Shown here in pieces: positions 1-9,725 of a stretch of DNA of 64,000 bases. Below the pieces are notes generated by a model. The model made no database searches. It saw nothing but the letters and a program-made list of their open reading frames with translations, and was not told the origin of the DNA. How positions within the stretch are numbered: the stretch's first letter is position 1; each line of letters begins with the position of its first letter. The position numbers were made by a program, and so were the translations under genes. The DNA is from Archangiaceae bacterium (GTDB lineage Bacteria; Myxococcota; Myxococcia; Myxococcales; Myxococcaceae), in contig JADJNS010000018.1 in NCBI GenBank assembly GCA_016714225.1, forward strand, positions 290,151-354,150, given 5' to 3'.

Positions 1-387
1 CAGGTCGAGCCTCTCGAGCACCTGGCCTGGCGTGCTCGCGACCAGGTCGCCGGTGTGCAGAGTGAGGCTCACCCCCGCCGGCACGCCGGTGTTCGCCGCG
101 GTCGGCCGCACGCAGCCCGCGTCGGGCGCGCCTGCGTCGAGACCCGCATCGACTGCGGCGGCTCCTCCGGCCGTGGCTCCTCCGGCCGAGCCGCCCGCGG
201 TCGCCGAGCCGCCCGCGGTCGCCGAGCCACCCGCGGTCGCTGCGCCACCCGCGGTCGCTGCGCCACCTCCGCCTGCACCGCCCGAGGCGGAGCCTCCCGC
301 CTGGCCGCCGTCGATGGAGGCAGGCGGCGGCTCGCAGCTCGAGGCGGCGAGCAGCAGCAGCGCGACGGCACGGTGGAGTCGAGTCAT
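1..387 (-). CDS. Beta-helix-type lipoprotein, 3' part cut by window edge
   Basis: Reading the minus strand from an ATG at 385-387 gives 129 codons without a stop up to the window edge. The N-terminus is a lipoprotein signal ending in LAASSC. A low-complexity Gly/Ala linker follows (residues about 28-75, repeated ATAGG units), then an Asp-Ala-Gly stretch, then a segment beginning NTGVPAGVSLTL and ending VLERLDL at the edge. That last segment aligns by eye with the same region of the beta-helix lipoproteins at 3818-4786 and 45373-46236 (GVPPGTVL ... NLDIVG), so this is probably a third family member with a different linker. It starts 13 bp after the DUF1552 gene stops and is probably co-transcribed with it. 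Surface-exposed function is inferred; no catalytic residues are visible. Confidence 0.7.
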   Translation of the reverse strand, partial: MTRLHRAVALLLLAASSCEPPPASIDGGQAGGSASGGAGGGGAATAGGAATAGGSATAGGSATAGGSAGGATAGGAAAVDAGLDAGAPDAGCVRPTAANTGVPAGVSLTLHTGDLVASTPGQVLERLDL

Positions 388-400
388 CGGCTCTTGGCCC

Positions 401-1882
401 TCAGCCCTTGAAGAAGAACGGCAGGGGCTCGTTGTGCTCGTTCTGGAACACCGAGTAGACGGCGACGCCCTTGGCGGTGGGGCAGAACTCTCCGTAGCCG
501 TGGCCATCGCCGAACTGCAGGTACTCGGCCTTGGGCACGCCCATGCCCTGCATGAAGGCCTGCAGCAGCTGCTTGTGAGGGCGGCCGACCCAGTAGCCGG
601 TGCCGGCGTCGCGAAAGGGCCGCTGCCGGAAGTCCATGAAGTAGCCGGTGCGGAGCGCTCCGGCGAGCGAGCCGAGGGTGACGGTGGGGATGTTGAAGAT
701 GTTGTGGTCGGTGGTCCAGTCGCCCATCTCGTTGGTGTAGAGCATGCCCGAGCTGTCGAGCAGCGTGCCGCCGCCGTCGGGCGTCGAGTCGAGCAGCTTC
801 GCCAGGCTCAAGAACTTCTTGAGCCCCCACTTCTGCGAGTCGGCCGCGCCCTGCGCTCCGCCCGGCGCGCCGTGGTGGGTGTCGACGCTGACGTTGTTGT
901 CTCGGTTGCAGCGCGCGTTGCCGACGTAGACGACCCGGGTGAGGTCGCACGCGAAGGCGAGCTGAATCATGGTGTTGATGTTGTCGAACATCACCGAGCT
1001 GCTCAGGGTGGGGCTGTTGCCCCACTCGGTGTCGGGCAGGTAGTAGGCGCTCTTGGTCGCCTGCAGCGGCAGGGCGGGCCGGGTGCACGACACGGTCATC
1101 TGGGCGGTGACCTTGCGCTGCAGGTCGAAGGTGGCGCTGATGAACTGGTCGAGCACCACCTTGTCTCGCGACGACAGCCGGGCGTTGCCCTGCAGGGCCT
1201 TCAAGTCGGCGTAGACCTTGTCGACGATCAGCGCGTCGTCGGACGCCATCGGCGAGCCGGTGCCACCGGTGAGCTGGCTGAAGAGCTGGTTGAACATCGG
1301 CACGTCGCCCAGCAGGCAGTCGGAGGCGACCTTGCCGTCGTAGGTGAACGAGCGGTCGTCGCGGCCGAGCGTGCCGGTGCCCACGCGCACCGCCTTGAAG
1401 GGCACGGCAGAGCCGGGGCCGTAGACGCCGGGCGACTTCTCCATCACCACGTCGAGGGTGCGGCCGAAGGTGTTGCCGGTGTCGTAGGGCGACAGCGTGC
1501 CCGAGAGCACCGTCGAGTTGTGGCCGTAGAACCCGTCGGCGCCGACCATCGACAGGCCCTGAATGAGGTTCATCTTCGGGTAGAGCGGCGCGAAGTCGGT
1601 GTCGATCATTCGCGAGATGGGGCCCGAGAACGCCGACAGCGGCTTGGTGTTGGCGCTGTACACGCCCGCGACCGGGGTGAGGTCGTTCTGGTTGGGCGGG
1701 AAGATGAACTCCTGGTTGATGCCGTTGGTCGAGAGCCACACCACGAAGCGCCGCTTCGGAGCGCTGACCTGCGCCGCCGCGCTGGGCAGCATCAGCGAGC
1801 GCAGCGGAGGCAGGAGCAGCAGGGCGCCAGCGCCCTTCAGGAACTGACGGCGGCCGAGCCAGCGGTGGGTGAGGTCATTCAT
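401..1882 (-). CDS. DUF1552 family protein, Tat-exported
   Basis: A 493-residue protein with a twin-arginine signal (RRQFLKGAGALLLLPPL, residues 11-27) followed by the body of the DUF1552 family (Pfam PF07586), which is common in Myxococcota and Planctomycetes. The biochemical function of the family is not established. Partners are typically DUF1592/DUF1588 proteins, and here one lies immediately upstream in the same operon (9-bp gap). The protein should fold in the cytoplasm and be exported by Tat. Length and start fit the family, and the ATG at 1880-1882 places the RR motif correctly. Confidence 0.85.
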   Translation of the reverse strand: MNDLTHRWLGRRQFLKGAGALLLLPPLRSLMLPSAAAQVSAPKRRFVVWLSTNGINQEFIFPPNQNDLTPVAGVYSANTKPLSAFSGPISRMIDTDFAPLYPKMNLIQGLSMVGADGFYGHNSTVLSGTLSPYDTGNTFGRTLDVVMEKSPGVYGPGSAVPFKAVRVGTGTLGRDDRSFTYDGKVASDCLLGDVPMFNQLFSQLTGGTGSPMASDDALIVDKVYADLKALQGNARLSSRDKVVLDQFISATFDLQRKVTAQMTVSCTRPALPLQATKSAYYLPDTEWGNSPTLSSSVMFDNINTMIQLAFACDLTRVVYVGNARCNRDNNVSVDTHHGAPGGAQGAADSQKWGLKKFLSLAKLLDSTPDGGGTLLDSSGMLYTNEMGDWTTDHNIFNIPTVTLGSLAGALRTGYFMDFRQRPFRDAGTGYWVGRPHKQLLQAFMQGMGVPKAEYLQFGDGHGYGEFCPTAKGVAVYSVFQNEHNEPLPFFFKG

Positions 1883-1891
1883 GGTGGGCCT

Positions 1892-3622
1892 TCAGTTCAG
1901 CGGCTTCGAGAAGATCGAGGGGTCGGAGATGAGCTCGGCGATGGCGTCGAGCAGGGGCCGGTCGGCGTCGGCGACGAGGCGCTGGACGGCCTGCAGGCGG
2001 CAGGCGTCTGAAGGCGCCTCGAGGCGCTGGAAGATGAAGCGCTGGGCGTGCCGCGTGAAGCAGGCGGTGCCGGCGGTCGATGAGGCGACCGCGGTGACCA
2101 GGTCATAGGCGTCGGAGACGCCCTGGGCCCTGCCGTCGAGGGTGAGCCGCGTCGACGCGTCGATGGGCAGCGCGCGAACCGGGGCGCCGCTGGGGTCGAA
2201 GATCTGCTCTTCGGTTCTCAGCCGGCCCAGCGGGTCGAAGCCCTCGAACGCAAACCCGTGCGAGTTGATGAGGCCGTGGCAGCCCATGCAGACGGTGGCC
2301 GCGGTCTGGTGGGTGACCGCTTCGCGGGTGGTGTGCTGGAGCAGCTCGTCGGGCGTGAACGCCTCGGCGCTGCGAATGCTGACGATCGACGGGTCGGGCA
2401 GGGGAATGTCGTTGCAGAGAATCAGCTTCGCGAAAGCGACGCCGCGGTGAATCGGCGAGGCGCGCGGGGTCGAGCTGGCGAGCAGCGGGGCGCGCATCAG
2501 CAGGCCCTGCCGGCGGCCGGTGAAGGTGGCCGGGGCGCCGGGGCTCGCGGGCGGGTGCCCGTAGATGGCCGAGAGGCCCGGGTGCGAGGCGAGCGAGGCC
2601 TTCGAGGTGAGCAGCTCCTTGAAGCTGGCGCGCCGGTCGTAGACCTCGTACTCGACGTAGGTGCCGGCTTCGTCGAGCATCGCCTGCGCGAGCCCCTGGG
2701 TCTGCACGCCCGCGGTGAGGGCGGCGGGCAGCAGCTCGATGCTGCTCAGCGCGTCTTGCTGCGACCAGCGCAAGATGCTGGCGCGCACCTTCTGCCGGCC
2801 CTTGGGGGTCTGCAGCAGCCGGGCGACCTGGGCCTTCACCTGCGCGACGGTGGCGAGCTCACCCGCGTCGGCGGCCGCCAGCAGCGCGGCGTCGGGCGTC
2901 GAGTCCATCGTCTGGTAGGCGATGCGCGCGGCCACCTCGTGGGGCGTGAGCTGCACCGCGTCGGCGGTGCCGCTCTTGCCGAGCTCGAGCACCCACAAGA
3001 ACGACGGCGAGCTGAGGTGCAGGGTGAGAACCGTGCGCAGGTGGTCGGAGTACGCGCCCGTGCGGCCAGCGAGCTGGCGGGCGAACGCGAGCTCGTCGGC
3101 GCTCAGCGGCCGGCGCAGCACGCGGCGCGCGAAGCCGTTGAGGTACGTGTCGATGCAGCCGGCCGGCGGCGAGGCCTGCGTGGCGCAGGCACCGAACACC
3201 GCGCGCAGCCGCCCGGGGTCAGCGACCACCCAGGCCGCGACCGCCTTGGCGAGCTTGAAGTACGCCTCGACGCGCGGGCTGCTGATGCCGGTGGTGCGCG
3301 CGTGCGAGACCTTGTCGAAGGTGTCGGGCGAGAGCACGCTGAGCTCTGCCGAGACGGCGGTGAGCACGCCGGCTCCGAACAGGTCTTCGACGGTGTTCTG
3401 GTACTGGGCCTTGGTGAGCGTGTAGCTGAGCGAGGCCGCGGTCGCGCTCGGGTCTTTGCAGTCGAACGGCGGCGGCGGTGGCGTCACGGCGGGTGGCGGC
3501 GGCGGCTCGCCGGTCGGAGCAGGCGGAGTCGTCGACGAGGGCGGCGAGTGGCCCGGGGCGCCAGTGATGTCGCCGGTACAGCCGAGCATCACGGTCAACG
3601 CGAGCCACCGGGCAGAGGTCAT
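1892..3622 (-). CDS. DUF1592/DUF1588/DUF1585 lipoprotein
   Basis: A 576-residue lipoprotein (MLGC lipobox, Cys15) with a Pro/Thr-rich linker to about residue 55. Domain order by eye is DUF1587-like (TKAQYQNTVEDLFG, near residue 70), DUF1595-like (RRVLRRPLSADE, near 170), DUF1592 (VAARIAYQTMDSTPD, near 230), DUF1588 with a CMGCH motif resembling a c-type haem site (near 445), and DUF1585 at the C-terminus (FIFQRLEAP). This multidomain set, called PSD/PSCyt in Planctomycetes, is of unknown activity; a redox or cell-surface role is guessed from the CxxCH. It leads a minus-strand operon with the DUF1552 gene, and is divergent from the beta-helix operon across about 195 bp. Confidence 0.85.
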   Translation of the reverse strand: MTSARWLALTVMLGCTGDITGAPGHSPPSSTTPPAPTGEPPPPPAVTPPPPPFDCKDPSATAASLSYTLTKAQYQNTVEDLFGAGVLTAVSAELSVLSPDTFDKVSHARTTGISSPRVEAYFKLAKAVAAWVVADPGRLRAVFGACATQASPPAGCIDTYLNGFARRVLRRPLSADELAFARQLAGRTGAYSDHLRTVLTLHLSSPSFLWVLELGKSGTADAVQLTPHEVAARIAYQTMDSTPDAALLAAADAGELATVAQVKAQVARLLQTPKGRQKVRASILRWSQQDALSSIELLPAALTAGVQTQGLAQAMLDEAGTYVEYEVYDRRASFKELLTSKASLASHPGLSAIYGHPPASPGAPATFTGRRQGLLMRAPLLASSTPRASPIHRGVAFAKLILCNDIPLPDPSIVSIRSAEAFTPDELLQHTTREAVTHQTAATVCMGCHGLINSHGFAFEGFDPLGRLRTEEQIFDPSGAPVRALPIDASTRLTLDGRAQGVSDAYDLVTAVASSTAGTACFTRHAQRFIFQRLEAPSDACRLQAVQRLVADADRPLLDAIAELISDPSIFSKPLN

Positions 3623-3817
3623 CGGCGCGTACAGGGCAACCGCCGTGCCGGCGGGTGGCGCTCAGTCAACGTCGCGGACGGCCAGGGAGGCTCACCTGTG
3701 GGGGCGTAACGCGCGGTTTGACAGTGGAGCGGACAGGGAAGTCTCACCCGGGGTGGACCCGCGGCCCACTTGCTTTACCCGCGGTCGGGTGGCGGGGCGG
3801 CGCGCTAAACTCGCGGC

Positions 3818-4786
3818 GTGCTCAGAGGGTCGGCCCAGCCAAGCGGACCATTCTGTGGAGCCGATGCAGTATCCAATACTGCATTCGCTACACAGAATGG
3901 CCGGCGCCTCGGTGCTGCGCTGCTCGCGGCGCTCTGCGTCGGTGCTTCGGGGTGCCTGCAGCCGGTCTCGCTCGACGCGCTGGGCTTTCGCTGCCACCAG
4001 GACGCTGAGTGCGACGAGGCGACCCGCTGCGTGCAGGGGTTCTGCGCGCCGCCAGACGCCGGCACGCGCGACGCCGGCCCGCCGCAGGTCGGCGTGCCGC
4101 CGGGCACGGTGCTGAACCCGCTGCAGGGAGACCAGAGCTTCGTCACCGATGGGCAGGTGATCGAAGCCAAAGACATCACCGGCTGCGTGACCATCGCCGC
4201 CTCGAACATCACGGTGCGCAAGTCGCGCATCACCTGCAACGGGTTCTACGGCATCACCATTCGGCCGCCGGCGACCGGCACGCGGGTCGAAGACGTCGAG
4301 CTGCGCGGCACGACCGCCGACGCGTTCGTGGCGTTCGAGGGGGCCGAGGCCACGCTGAGCCGCGTCGACATTCACGGCTTCAAGCGCGCGCTGGACCTGA
4401 GCAGCAACGTCACGGTCGAGGCCTCGTCGATTCACGACCTGCTCGGCGACGGCGCCGCGGCGGTGGGGTGCGCGGGCGGAACCGGCCTGCACCTGCGCAA
4501 CAACCGCATCGATCGCGGGCCGGCGAGCGGCGTGGGCCCGGCGCTTCGCTTCCAGACCGACAACGGCCCGCTGAGCGATGTGTGGCTCGAGGCCAACTTC
4601 CTCAACGGTGGGCCGTACACGCTCGAGGTGGTCGAGCGGGCGAACGGCGCGGTGACCGGGTTGCACGTGCTGCGGAACCGCTTCGGGCGAGACTTCGTCG
4701 ACGGGCCGCTGCACCTCGGCGGCATCGCCGCGGCGGTCGACGTGAGCGGCAACGTGTTCGACGACACCGGCGAGGCGGTGCCGTGA
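3818..4786 (+). CDS. Beta-helix lipoprotein with Cys-rich N-terminal segment
   Basis: A 322-residue reading frame starting at GTG 3818. An unusually long 30-residue n-region precedes the hydrophobic core and lipobox (LCVGASGC). The mature N-terminus has a short Cys-rich segment (CHQDAECDEATRCVQGFC), then GVPPGTVL and a series of short strand-turn repeats typical of right-handed parallel beta-helix proteins (VTIAASNITVRKSRITC and similar). No in-frame ATG/GTG lies closer to the hydrophobic core, so the long n-region is forced; it is encoded across the nested palindrome at 3848-3900. The protein is closely similar to 45373-46236. It is the first gene of a four-gene operon and overlaps the next gene by 4 bp (GTGA). 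Outer-surface localisation is inferred; the ligand is unknown. Confidence 0.75.
   Translation: MLRGSAQPSGPFCGADAVSNTAFATQNGRRLGAALLAALCVGASGCLQPVSLDALGFRCHQDAECDEATRCVQGFCAPPDAGTRDAGPPQVGVPPGTVLNPLQGDQSFVTDGQVIEAKDITGCVTIAASNITVRKSRITCNGFYGITIRPPATGTRVEDVELRGTTADAFVAFEGAEATLSRVDIHGFKRALDLSSNVTVEASSIHDLLGDGAAAVGCAGGTGLHLRNNRIDRGPASGVGPALRFQTDNGPLSDVWLEANFLNGGPYTLEVVERANGAVTGLHVLRNRFGRDFVDGPLHLGGIAAAVDVSGNVFDDTGEAVP
3848..3900. repeat. Nested double palindrome
   Basis: Outer perfect 10-bp inverted repeat CCATTCTGTG (3848-3857) / CACAGAATGG (3891-3900). It encloses a second perfect 9-bp inverted repeat ATGCAGTAT (3864-3872) / ATACTGCAT (3876-3884) with a 3-nt loop. The element is markedly less GC-rich than its surroundings and lies inside the signal-peptide codons of the 3818 gene. 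It resembles a small palindromic insertion or a folded recombination/RNA element; which one cannot be told from one copy. Confidence 0.85.
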
Positions 4787-5685
4787 AGCGCGCCGGGCTG
4801 GTGCTGGTGGCGGTGGTCGCCTGCGCGTCGCGGGTCAGCGCCGGAGTGGCCACCGAGCGCCTGACGAAGGCGCGCGCCGCGGCGGCCGAGGTGCAGTACC
4901 AGGCGGCGCTGCGCCTGGCGGCGCAGGCGATGGAGGCGGGCGACGCGTCGGTAGAAGAGGTGTGGCAGCTGCACGTGCTCGAGGCCGAGCTGTGGGCTGC
5001 GACCGGTGACGCGGCGGCGGCGACCCGCGCGTTCGCGGCGGCGCTCGCGCTGCACCCCGACTACCGGCCCGCCGCCGACGTGTCGCCGCGCATTCTCGAG
5101 CCGTACGAGCGGGCGCGCGCCGACTTCAAGGGGCCGCTGGCGGCGAGCACGGCTCAGCGTCGGGTCGACGATGCGCGGGTGAGCCTGACGGTGCGGGTGG
5201 TGCACGACGCGCTGGGGCTGGTGCAGATCGTTCGGCTGGGCAGCGTGGCGGCGCAGCGGTCGAGCACCGACCGCGACGCGTACTCGGGTGAGGTCGCCTG
5301 CGCGGGCAGCTGCACGCTGAACGTGGCGCTGGTCGACGAGTGGGGCAACACGCTGCACGGCGAGGTGGTGACGCTCGAGGTGGGGGTCGCGGCCGCGCCG
5401 GCCCAGGCGGTGGCGCCCGAGGTCGCCGCGCGGGCTCCGTTCTACCGGCGGCCGGGCCTGTACCTGGCGATCGCCGCGGTGGCGTCGCTGGCGGCAGGCG
5501 CGTACTTCGGGGCTCACGCGTTCAGCGAGCAGCAGCGGCTGGTGGCGCTGAACGCCGATCGGGGCAGCGGGTTCTACGCCGACGCGCTCGGCCTCGAGGC
5601 GAGCCGCAAGACGAGCTACGCCATCATGTGGGTCGGCCTCGGCGTCGGGGTGCTCGCGGGTGTCGGGGCCGGGCTGCTCTGGTAA
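4783..5685 (+). CDS. TPR-type exported protein with C-terminal membrane helices
   Basis: The real start is GTG 4783, overlapping the previous stop by 4 bp, giving 300 residues. There is an N-terminal signal peptide (VLVAVVACASRVSAG). Helical TPR-like repeats follow (residues about 20-115, AALRLAAQAMEAG ... AAFAAALALHPDY), then a beta-rich middle with a short Cys pair (CAGSC). Two hydrophobic helices sit near the C-terminus (YLAIAAVASLAAGAYFG and IMWVGLGVGVLAGVGAG). It shares its layout and the motif 'ALxLHPxx..P.DxSPR' with the protein at 23565-24449, and both genes sit beside an FHA-sigma54 regulator and a kinase. A role as membrane component of that signalling module is inferred from conserved neighbourhood only. 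Confidence 0.75.
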   Translation: MKRAGLVLVAVVACASRVSAGVATERLTKARAAAAEVQYQAALRLAAQAMEAGDASVEEVWQLHVLEAELWAATGDAAAATRAFAAALALHPDYRPAADVSPRILEPYERARADFKGPLAASTAQRRVDDARVSLTVRVVHDALGLVQIVRLGSVAAQRSSTDRDAYSGEVACAGSCTLNVALVDEWGNTLHGEVVTLEVGVAAAPAQAVAPEVAARAPFYRRPGLYLAIAAVASLAAGAYFGAHAFSEQQRLVALNADRGSGFYADALGLEASRKTSYAIMWVGLGVGVLAGVGAGLLW

Positions 5686-5694
5686 GGAGCAGGC

Positions 5695-7015
<1,321 letters not shown>

Positions 7016-7023
<8 letters not shown>

Positions 7024-8494
7024 CGAGCGCCTGGGCGCCTGGCGGCTGGTGGGGCTGCTCGCCCGCGGGGGCATGGCGGAAATCTGGGAGGCCGAGCGCG
7101 ACGACGGGCTCACGGCCGCGGTGAAGCGGTTGCCGCTGAATGCCGAGGTGACTCCGACCGCGACGCGGCGCTTTCTCGACGAGGGCAACCTCACCGTGCA
7201 GCTGGCGCACCCCAACATCGTGCGGGTGTTCGAGGTCGGCATCGAGCGCGACCAGGCCTACCTCGCGATGGAGCGGCTCGAGGGGCTGCCGCTGTCGCGG
7301 CTGGTCGCCCGGCCTCGCCCGGTCGGCTTCGTGGTCGGCGTCGCGCTGCAGCTGCTCGAGGGGCTGGCGCACGCGCATGCTCCGCCGTTCTCGACCATTC
7401 ACCGCGACATCAAGCCGTCGAACCTGTTTCTCACCCGAAGCGGCCGGCTGAAGATCATCGACTTCGGCATCGCCTCTTCGGCGGTGTTGGACTCGACCCG
7501 CACCGAGACGGGTCACTTTCGCGGCAGCATCTCGTACGCGGCGCCCGAGCAGGCGCGCGGCCAGCCGCTCGACGCCCGCACCGACCTGTATGCGTCGGGC
7601 GTGGTGCTGCGCGAGCTGCTCACCGGCAAGCGCATGTACGGCCAGACCCACGAGGCCGAGCTGTTGGGGCAGCTGCTGTTCGCCCCGGTTGCTCCGCTGC
7701 TGAGCGTGCGCCCCGACGTGCCGCCGGCGCTCGCCGCCGCGCTCGACGCGGTGCTCGCGAAAGAGCCGGCGCAGCGGCCGGGCTCGGCGAAGGCGTGGGC
7801 AGAGACCCTGGTCGCAGCGCTGCGGCCGGAAGAGGCGTGGCCGCCCGAGCGGCTCGCGGCCGAGCTGGCCTCGGAGCTGGCCGCCGGGCCGGGGACGCGA
7901 ACGTTCAGCGCCAGGGTGGTGGCGCCCGCTTCAGCCCAGGCCGTGGCGCCGGTGCTCGAGGCCGAGCTCGACGTCGAGCGCGTCGCGCCGCGAAGGGCGG
8001 GCCGGGCGGTGGGGCTCGGTGTGGCCGCGCTCGCGCTGGTCGGAGCCGTCGGCTTCGGCGCGCGCTCTCTGTGGGGCGGTGATGCCGAGCGCCGGCCGGC
8101 GGCGGGTGAGGCGATGCCGGCGCCGACGGCGGCGGCGGCCCCACAGCCGCCTGCGCCTCAGCCACCTGCGCCGCAACCGCCTGCACCACAGCCGTCTGCA
8201 CCACAGGCTCCTCGGGCGGCGGTGGCGGTCACTGCGCCGCCGCCGGCGCCGGGCGTGAAGCCGAAGGCTCGCGCGAAGCCGGCGGTGGCCAGCGGGTTCG
8301 TCACGGTCGAGGTGAGGCCGGGCTGGGCGCAGATTTCGCTGAACGGTGAGGCGGTGGGCCCGTCGCCGGTCTACCGCCGGCAGGTGAACGCCGGCCGGCT
8401 GACGGTCGAGGGCGTGCGTGCCGACGGCTCGCGTCAGAAGCGCACCGTCGAGGTGGTACCGCAGCGCGAGGCGATCGTCGTGCTGCAGTGGTAG
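7016..8494 (+). CDS. Ser/Thr protein kinase with C-terminal PEGA domain
   Basis: 492 residues, GTG start overlapping the FHA-activator gene by 8 bp. The Hanks-type kinase domain (residues about 5-270) has a variant glycine loop (ARGGMAEIW), catalytic Lys in AAVKRLP, HRDIKPSN, DFG in IIDFGIAS and APEQARG. A single transmembrane helix follows near residue 330 (VGLGVAALALVGAVGFGA), then a proline/glutamine-rich linker with repeated PQPPA units, then a C-terminal PEGA domain (VEVRPGWAQISLNGEAVGPSP) predicted to lie outside the cytoplasmic membrane. All catalytic residues are present. Phosphorylation of the adjacent FHA regulator is a reasonable inference. It is paralogous to 26119-27549. Confidence 0.93.
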
Positions 8495-8561
8495 GCCGCC
8501 CGGGCCGTTACGGCGGGAGAGGGTTGACCTCCAGAGGACCCTCGCTGAGACGAGACGACCA

Positions 8562-8790
8562 TCAATGCTCGCCCGCGTCCCGGTCGGTCAGAAGCGCGAC
8601 TGCCATGGCCAGCGTCGATTCAGCTTCCGCAGGTCGGCGAGGGTGCACGTTGAGCGGTGGGCGACCGCGCCGCGGTGTCTTCGTGCGCGGCGGCGGCGCC
8701 TCCTGGCTTCGGGGCAGCTCCTCGCTCGAGTAACGCCGTGCGCCGAAAAGCGGGTGTGAGCAGGGGCGGGCTGGTCGCGTCGAGGGTCAC
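8562..8790 (+). repeat. Left arm of long inverted repeat
   Basis: Matches the reverse complement of 11531-11737 with scattered mismatches. Shared blocks include GTGTCTTCGTGC, GGCGGCGGCGCCTCCTGG, AGCTCCTCGCTCGAG and GAAAAGCGGGTG. No credible coding frame was found. A short related stretch (AGGAGCTGCC then GGAGGTGCCGCC) recurs near 26040. Confidence 0.7.
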
Positions 8791-8830
8791 TTCCGGCTGG
8801 AGCGCTGTCCCGCGCCGCGCCGCACTCCCG

Positions 8831-8899
8831 CTGAGACGAGACGTCTCGTCTCAGCCCCCCACGAATGCGTTCACCCTTGAGACGAGACGTCTCGTCTCA
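8831..8899. repeat. Palindrome array, left part (two units)
   Basis: A perfect 24-bp palindrome at 8831-8854 (half-site CTGAGACGAGAC) and a 22-bp perfect copy at 8878-8899, 46 bp apart. They are joined by a conserved spacer reading CCCCCCACGAATGCGTTCA then CCCTT. The same units continue on the far side of the IS66 element, showing the IS split one array. A half-unit TGAGACGAGACG also lies at 8546-8557. Confidence 0.9.
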
Positions 8900-8909
8900 G
8901 CCCCCCACG

Positions 8910-8917
8910 AATGCGTT
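8910..8917. repeat. Left target-site duplication of IS66 element
   Basis: AATGCGTT, identical to 11267-11274. Eight-bp duplications are characteristic of the IS66 family. Removing the IS and one copy restores an intact palindrome-array spacer. Confidence 0.85.
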
Positions 8918-8974
8918 GTGAATGCTCGCCGCGTCCCTCCTGACGGCCGAGCGCGCGCCTGAAACAAGGCGCGC

Positions 8975-9334
8975 ATGAACCAGAAAGTCGAAGAGGTGAG
9001 GCTGGCGCTGGGCGGGACGAGGAACGCTCGGGGCTTTCGTAAGTTTACGAGCGAGGGGAAGGCCGCCGCGACGAGCTTCGCGCTCGAGAGGATTTCCGAG
9101 GGCGCGACCGCGTACGAGGTTGCCGAGGAGTTGGGAATCAACGGCTGGACGATGCAGCGATGGCTGCAGAACCACCGTGCCGAGGGACAGCCACGTGAGG
9201 CATTCCATCACGTCGAGGTGCTGGCCTCGACGAAGGCGGCGTTGGTCCTGCGCGGCGCATGTGGGGTGAGTGTCGAGGGGCTCTCGGTGGAACAGCTCGC
9301 GAAGCTTCTTCGGGAGTTGTCGTGCTCGGCCTGA
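8975..9334 (+). CDS. tnpA: IS66 TnpA-like helix-turn-helix protein
   Basis: 119 residues, the first ORF of the IS66 element. It contains a transposase-type helix-turn-helix (ERISEGATAYEVAEELGI then NGWTMQRWLQNH, residues about 38-70), as in the small accessory protein of IS66 elements. The stop overlaps the GTG start of tnpB (9322), consistent with translational coupling. The exact role of TnpA in IS66 transposition is not well defined; DNA binding at the ends is the usual suggestion. Confidence 0.8.
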   Translation: MNQKVEEVRLALGGTRNARGFRKFTSEGKAAATSFALERISEGATAYEVAEELGINGWTMQRWLQNHRAEGQPREAFHHVEVLASTKAALVLRGACGVSVEGLSVEQLAKLLRELSCSA

Positions 9335-9686
9335 GTCGAAGGCTGCGGGTGTTCGCGTACGGCGTGCCGACGGACATGCGGAAGTCGTTCAACACGCTGT
9401 CGGCGCTCGTCTTGAGCATGGGCCACGAGGTGGCTGCCGGCGACGTCTTCGTCTTCGTCGGAGGGGCAGACGGCGGGCGAAGGTGCTGTGGTTTGACGGC
9501 ACCGGGCTGTGCTTGTTGGCAAAGCGACTCGAGAAGGGACGCTTCGCCGCACTCTGGGAGAAGCGCGAGCTGACATCGAGCGAGCTCGTGCTGTTTCTCG
9601 AGGGCAGCGAGGCGGTAGGCCGCATCGCGCTGTCGCCGCCACAGTTCGACCTCGAGAGCGAAGGTCGCGTCACATTTTCGAGCTGA
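9322..9686 (+). pseudogene. tnpB: IS66 TnpB accessory protein, frameshifted
   Basis: The first frame from GTG 9322 gives the TnpB start (FAYGVPTDMRKSFNTLSALV ... FVFVGG). The second half of the same protein (RAKVLWFDGTGLCLLAKRLE ... to the stop at 9686) is in another frame. The break lies near 9462-9468 (GGAGGGGCAGACGG); restoring one base gives a continuous VGGRRRAKVLWFDG, which matches the family. The total length of 365 nt is not a multiple of three. This could be a mutation, a sequencing error or, less likely, programmed frameshifting. Family TnpB proteins are about 110-120 residues, as this would be. Confidence 0.8.
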
Positions 9687-9725
9687 GAGGCGGTCGAGAA
9701 ATACGGCAGCGCCGATAATGCGCTC

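Noticed and set aside
32..2011. Long plus-strand ORF opposite the DUF1552 gene
   Set aside because: Amino-acid content is typical of an antisense GC-rich shadow (Val/Arg/His/Glu-rich, no domains). The minus-strand frame has a clear Tat signal and family match.
3718..3723. Sigma-70 -35 box TTGACA upstream of the beta-helix operon
   Set aside because: There is no matching -10 hexamer at 16-18 bp, so a promoter is not supported.
3848..3900. Integron attC site
   Set aside because: It has nested inverted repeats, but the outer arms lack the GTTRRRY/RYYYAAC core sites, and no integrase is nearby.
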